A program made the translations under genes and the position numbers. From an uncultured Hyphomicrobiales bacterium (lineage in GTDB: Bacteria; Pseudomonadota; Alphaproteobacteria; Rhizobiales; Beijerinckiaceae), in contig CAIJVU010000018.1 in assembly GCA_903824185.1 (NCBI GenBank), positions 1 to 64,000 on the forward strand: 64,000 bases of DNA. The letters run 5' to 3'. The notes beneath the pieces were generated by a model that worked only from the letters and a program-made list of their open reading frames with translations, searched no databases and was not told the DNA's origin. Each line of letters opens with the position of its first letter. Position 1 is the stretch's first letter. Below are positions 63,761 to 64,000 of this stretch, piece by piece.

Positions 63761-64000
63761 ATGTCGGGTAGTGTGAACAAGGTGATCCTTGTGGGGAATG
63801 TCGGGCGCGATCCCGAAGTCCGTCGATTGAATTCGGGCGAGCCGGTGGCCAGCTTTTCTGTGGCGACATCGGAGACATGGCGCGACAAGGCATCGGGTGA
63901 ACGCCGCGAGCGCACCGAATGGCATAATGTGGTCATCTTCAACGAGAACCTTGCCAAGATTGCCGAGCAATATTTGAAAAAAGGCTCAAAGGTCTATCTC
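63761..64000 (+). CDS. ssb: Single-stranded DNA-binding protein (5' part, cut by the window edge)
   Basis: First 80 codons of SSB; the frame is open at the window end. The protein opens [23 protein letters not shown], then [49 protein letters not shown], the OB-fold that binds single-stranded DNA as a tetramer in replication and repair. GGGAGG at 63746 is well placed before ATG 63761. No frameshift or missing conserved residue in the visible part. The acidic C-terminal tail lies outside. Confidence 0.96.
   Translation, partial: MSGSVNKVILVGNVGRDPEVRRLNSGEPVASFSVATSETWRDKASGERRERTEWHNVVIFNENLAKIAEQYLKKGSKVYL

Overview
The window looks like chromosomal DNA of a heterotrophic alphaproteobacterium, possibly from or near Hyphomicrobiales. 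The pointers are an IalB-family secreted protein, SoxBDAG-type sarcosine oxidase, HutF-type histidine degradation, a GAAC-N7-GAAC direct repeat of the alphaproteobacterial LexA type, and CGTCATTGCGAG/AAGCAATCCA dispersed repeats. GC content is moderate and fairly even. I see no prophage, transposase, rRNA or CRISPR array. I cannot name the genus.

Layout. 0-6 kb: a PuuB-like amine oxidase, a YbaK-type deacylase, and a homodimeric 2-oxoacid dehydrogenase E1 divergent from an Lrp/AsnC regulator (compare mdeB/mdeR), then an MFS transporter. 6-14.6 kb: a leftward oligopeptide-type ABC operon (SBP, two permeases, two ATPases) continuing into a 2-keto-4-pentenoate hydratase-like enzyme and a small conserved protein, with an RraA-like aldolase divergent from it. 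14.6-15.4 kb: a non-coding block of duplicated inverted repeats. 15.5-17.2 kb: a nitroreductase, a possible small membrane protein and IalB.

17.2-33 kb: the most distinctive part, a bidirectional catabolic island. Leftward are a quinone-oxidoreductase-like enzyme, two SDRs and a GntR/FCD regulator. Rightward is a tight nine-gene operon: branched-chain-type SBP, LivH, a LivM-LivG fusion, LivF, an AroE-like dehydrogenase with an altered carboxylate pocket, an SDR, a fused E1 alpha-beta 2-oxoacid dehydrogenase, a GlcD-type flavoprotein and a GMC oxidoreductase. A further SDR faces it. The set reads as uptake plus stepwise oxidation and C-C cleavage of an unidentified hydroxylated compound.

33-44 kb: KatG, a PIF1/RecD-like helicase, an HU protein, and a second dipeptide-type ABC operon with a double ATPase and an SDR. 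44-56 kb: amine and amino-acid oxidation, with two more PuuB-like flavoproteins, hutF divergent from hutG-hutD, the complete sarcosine oxidase operon soxBDAG, and a 2-hydroxyacid dehydrogenase. 56-61 kb: a three-gene 2-oxoacid:acceptor oxidoreductase operon whose first gene is a GltD-like iron-sulfur flavoprotein, as in the KorABC 2-oxoglutarate:NADP+ oxidoreductase. 61-64 kb: tRNA-Ile(CAT), ettA, a strong terminator, a LexA-like box with a hexanucleotide tandem repeat, and the 5' part of ssb, which runs off the window.

Overall this is a nutrient-scavenging region: four ABC importers deliver peptides, amino acids or organic acids, and flavin- and NAD-dependent oxidases degrade them. Function names below come from reading protein motifs by eye; no database search was run.
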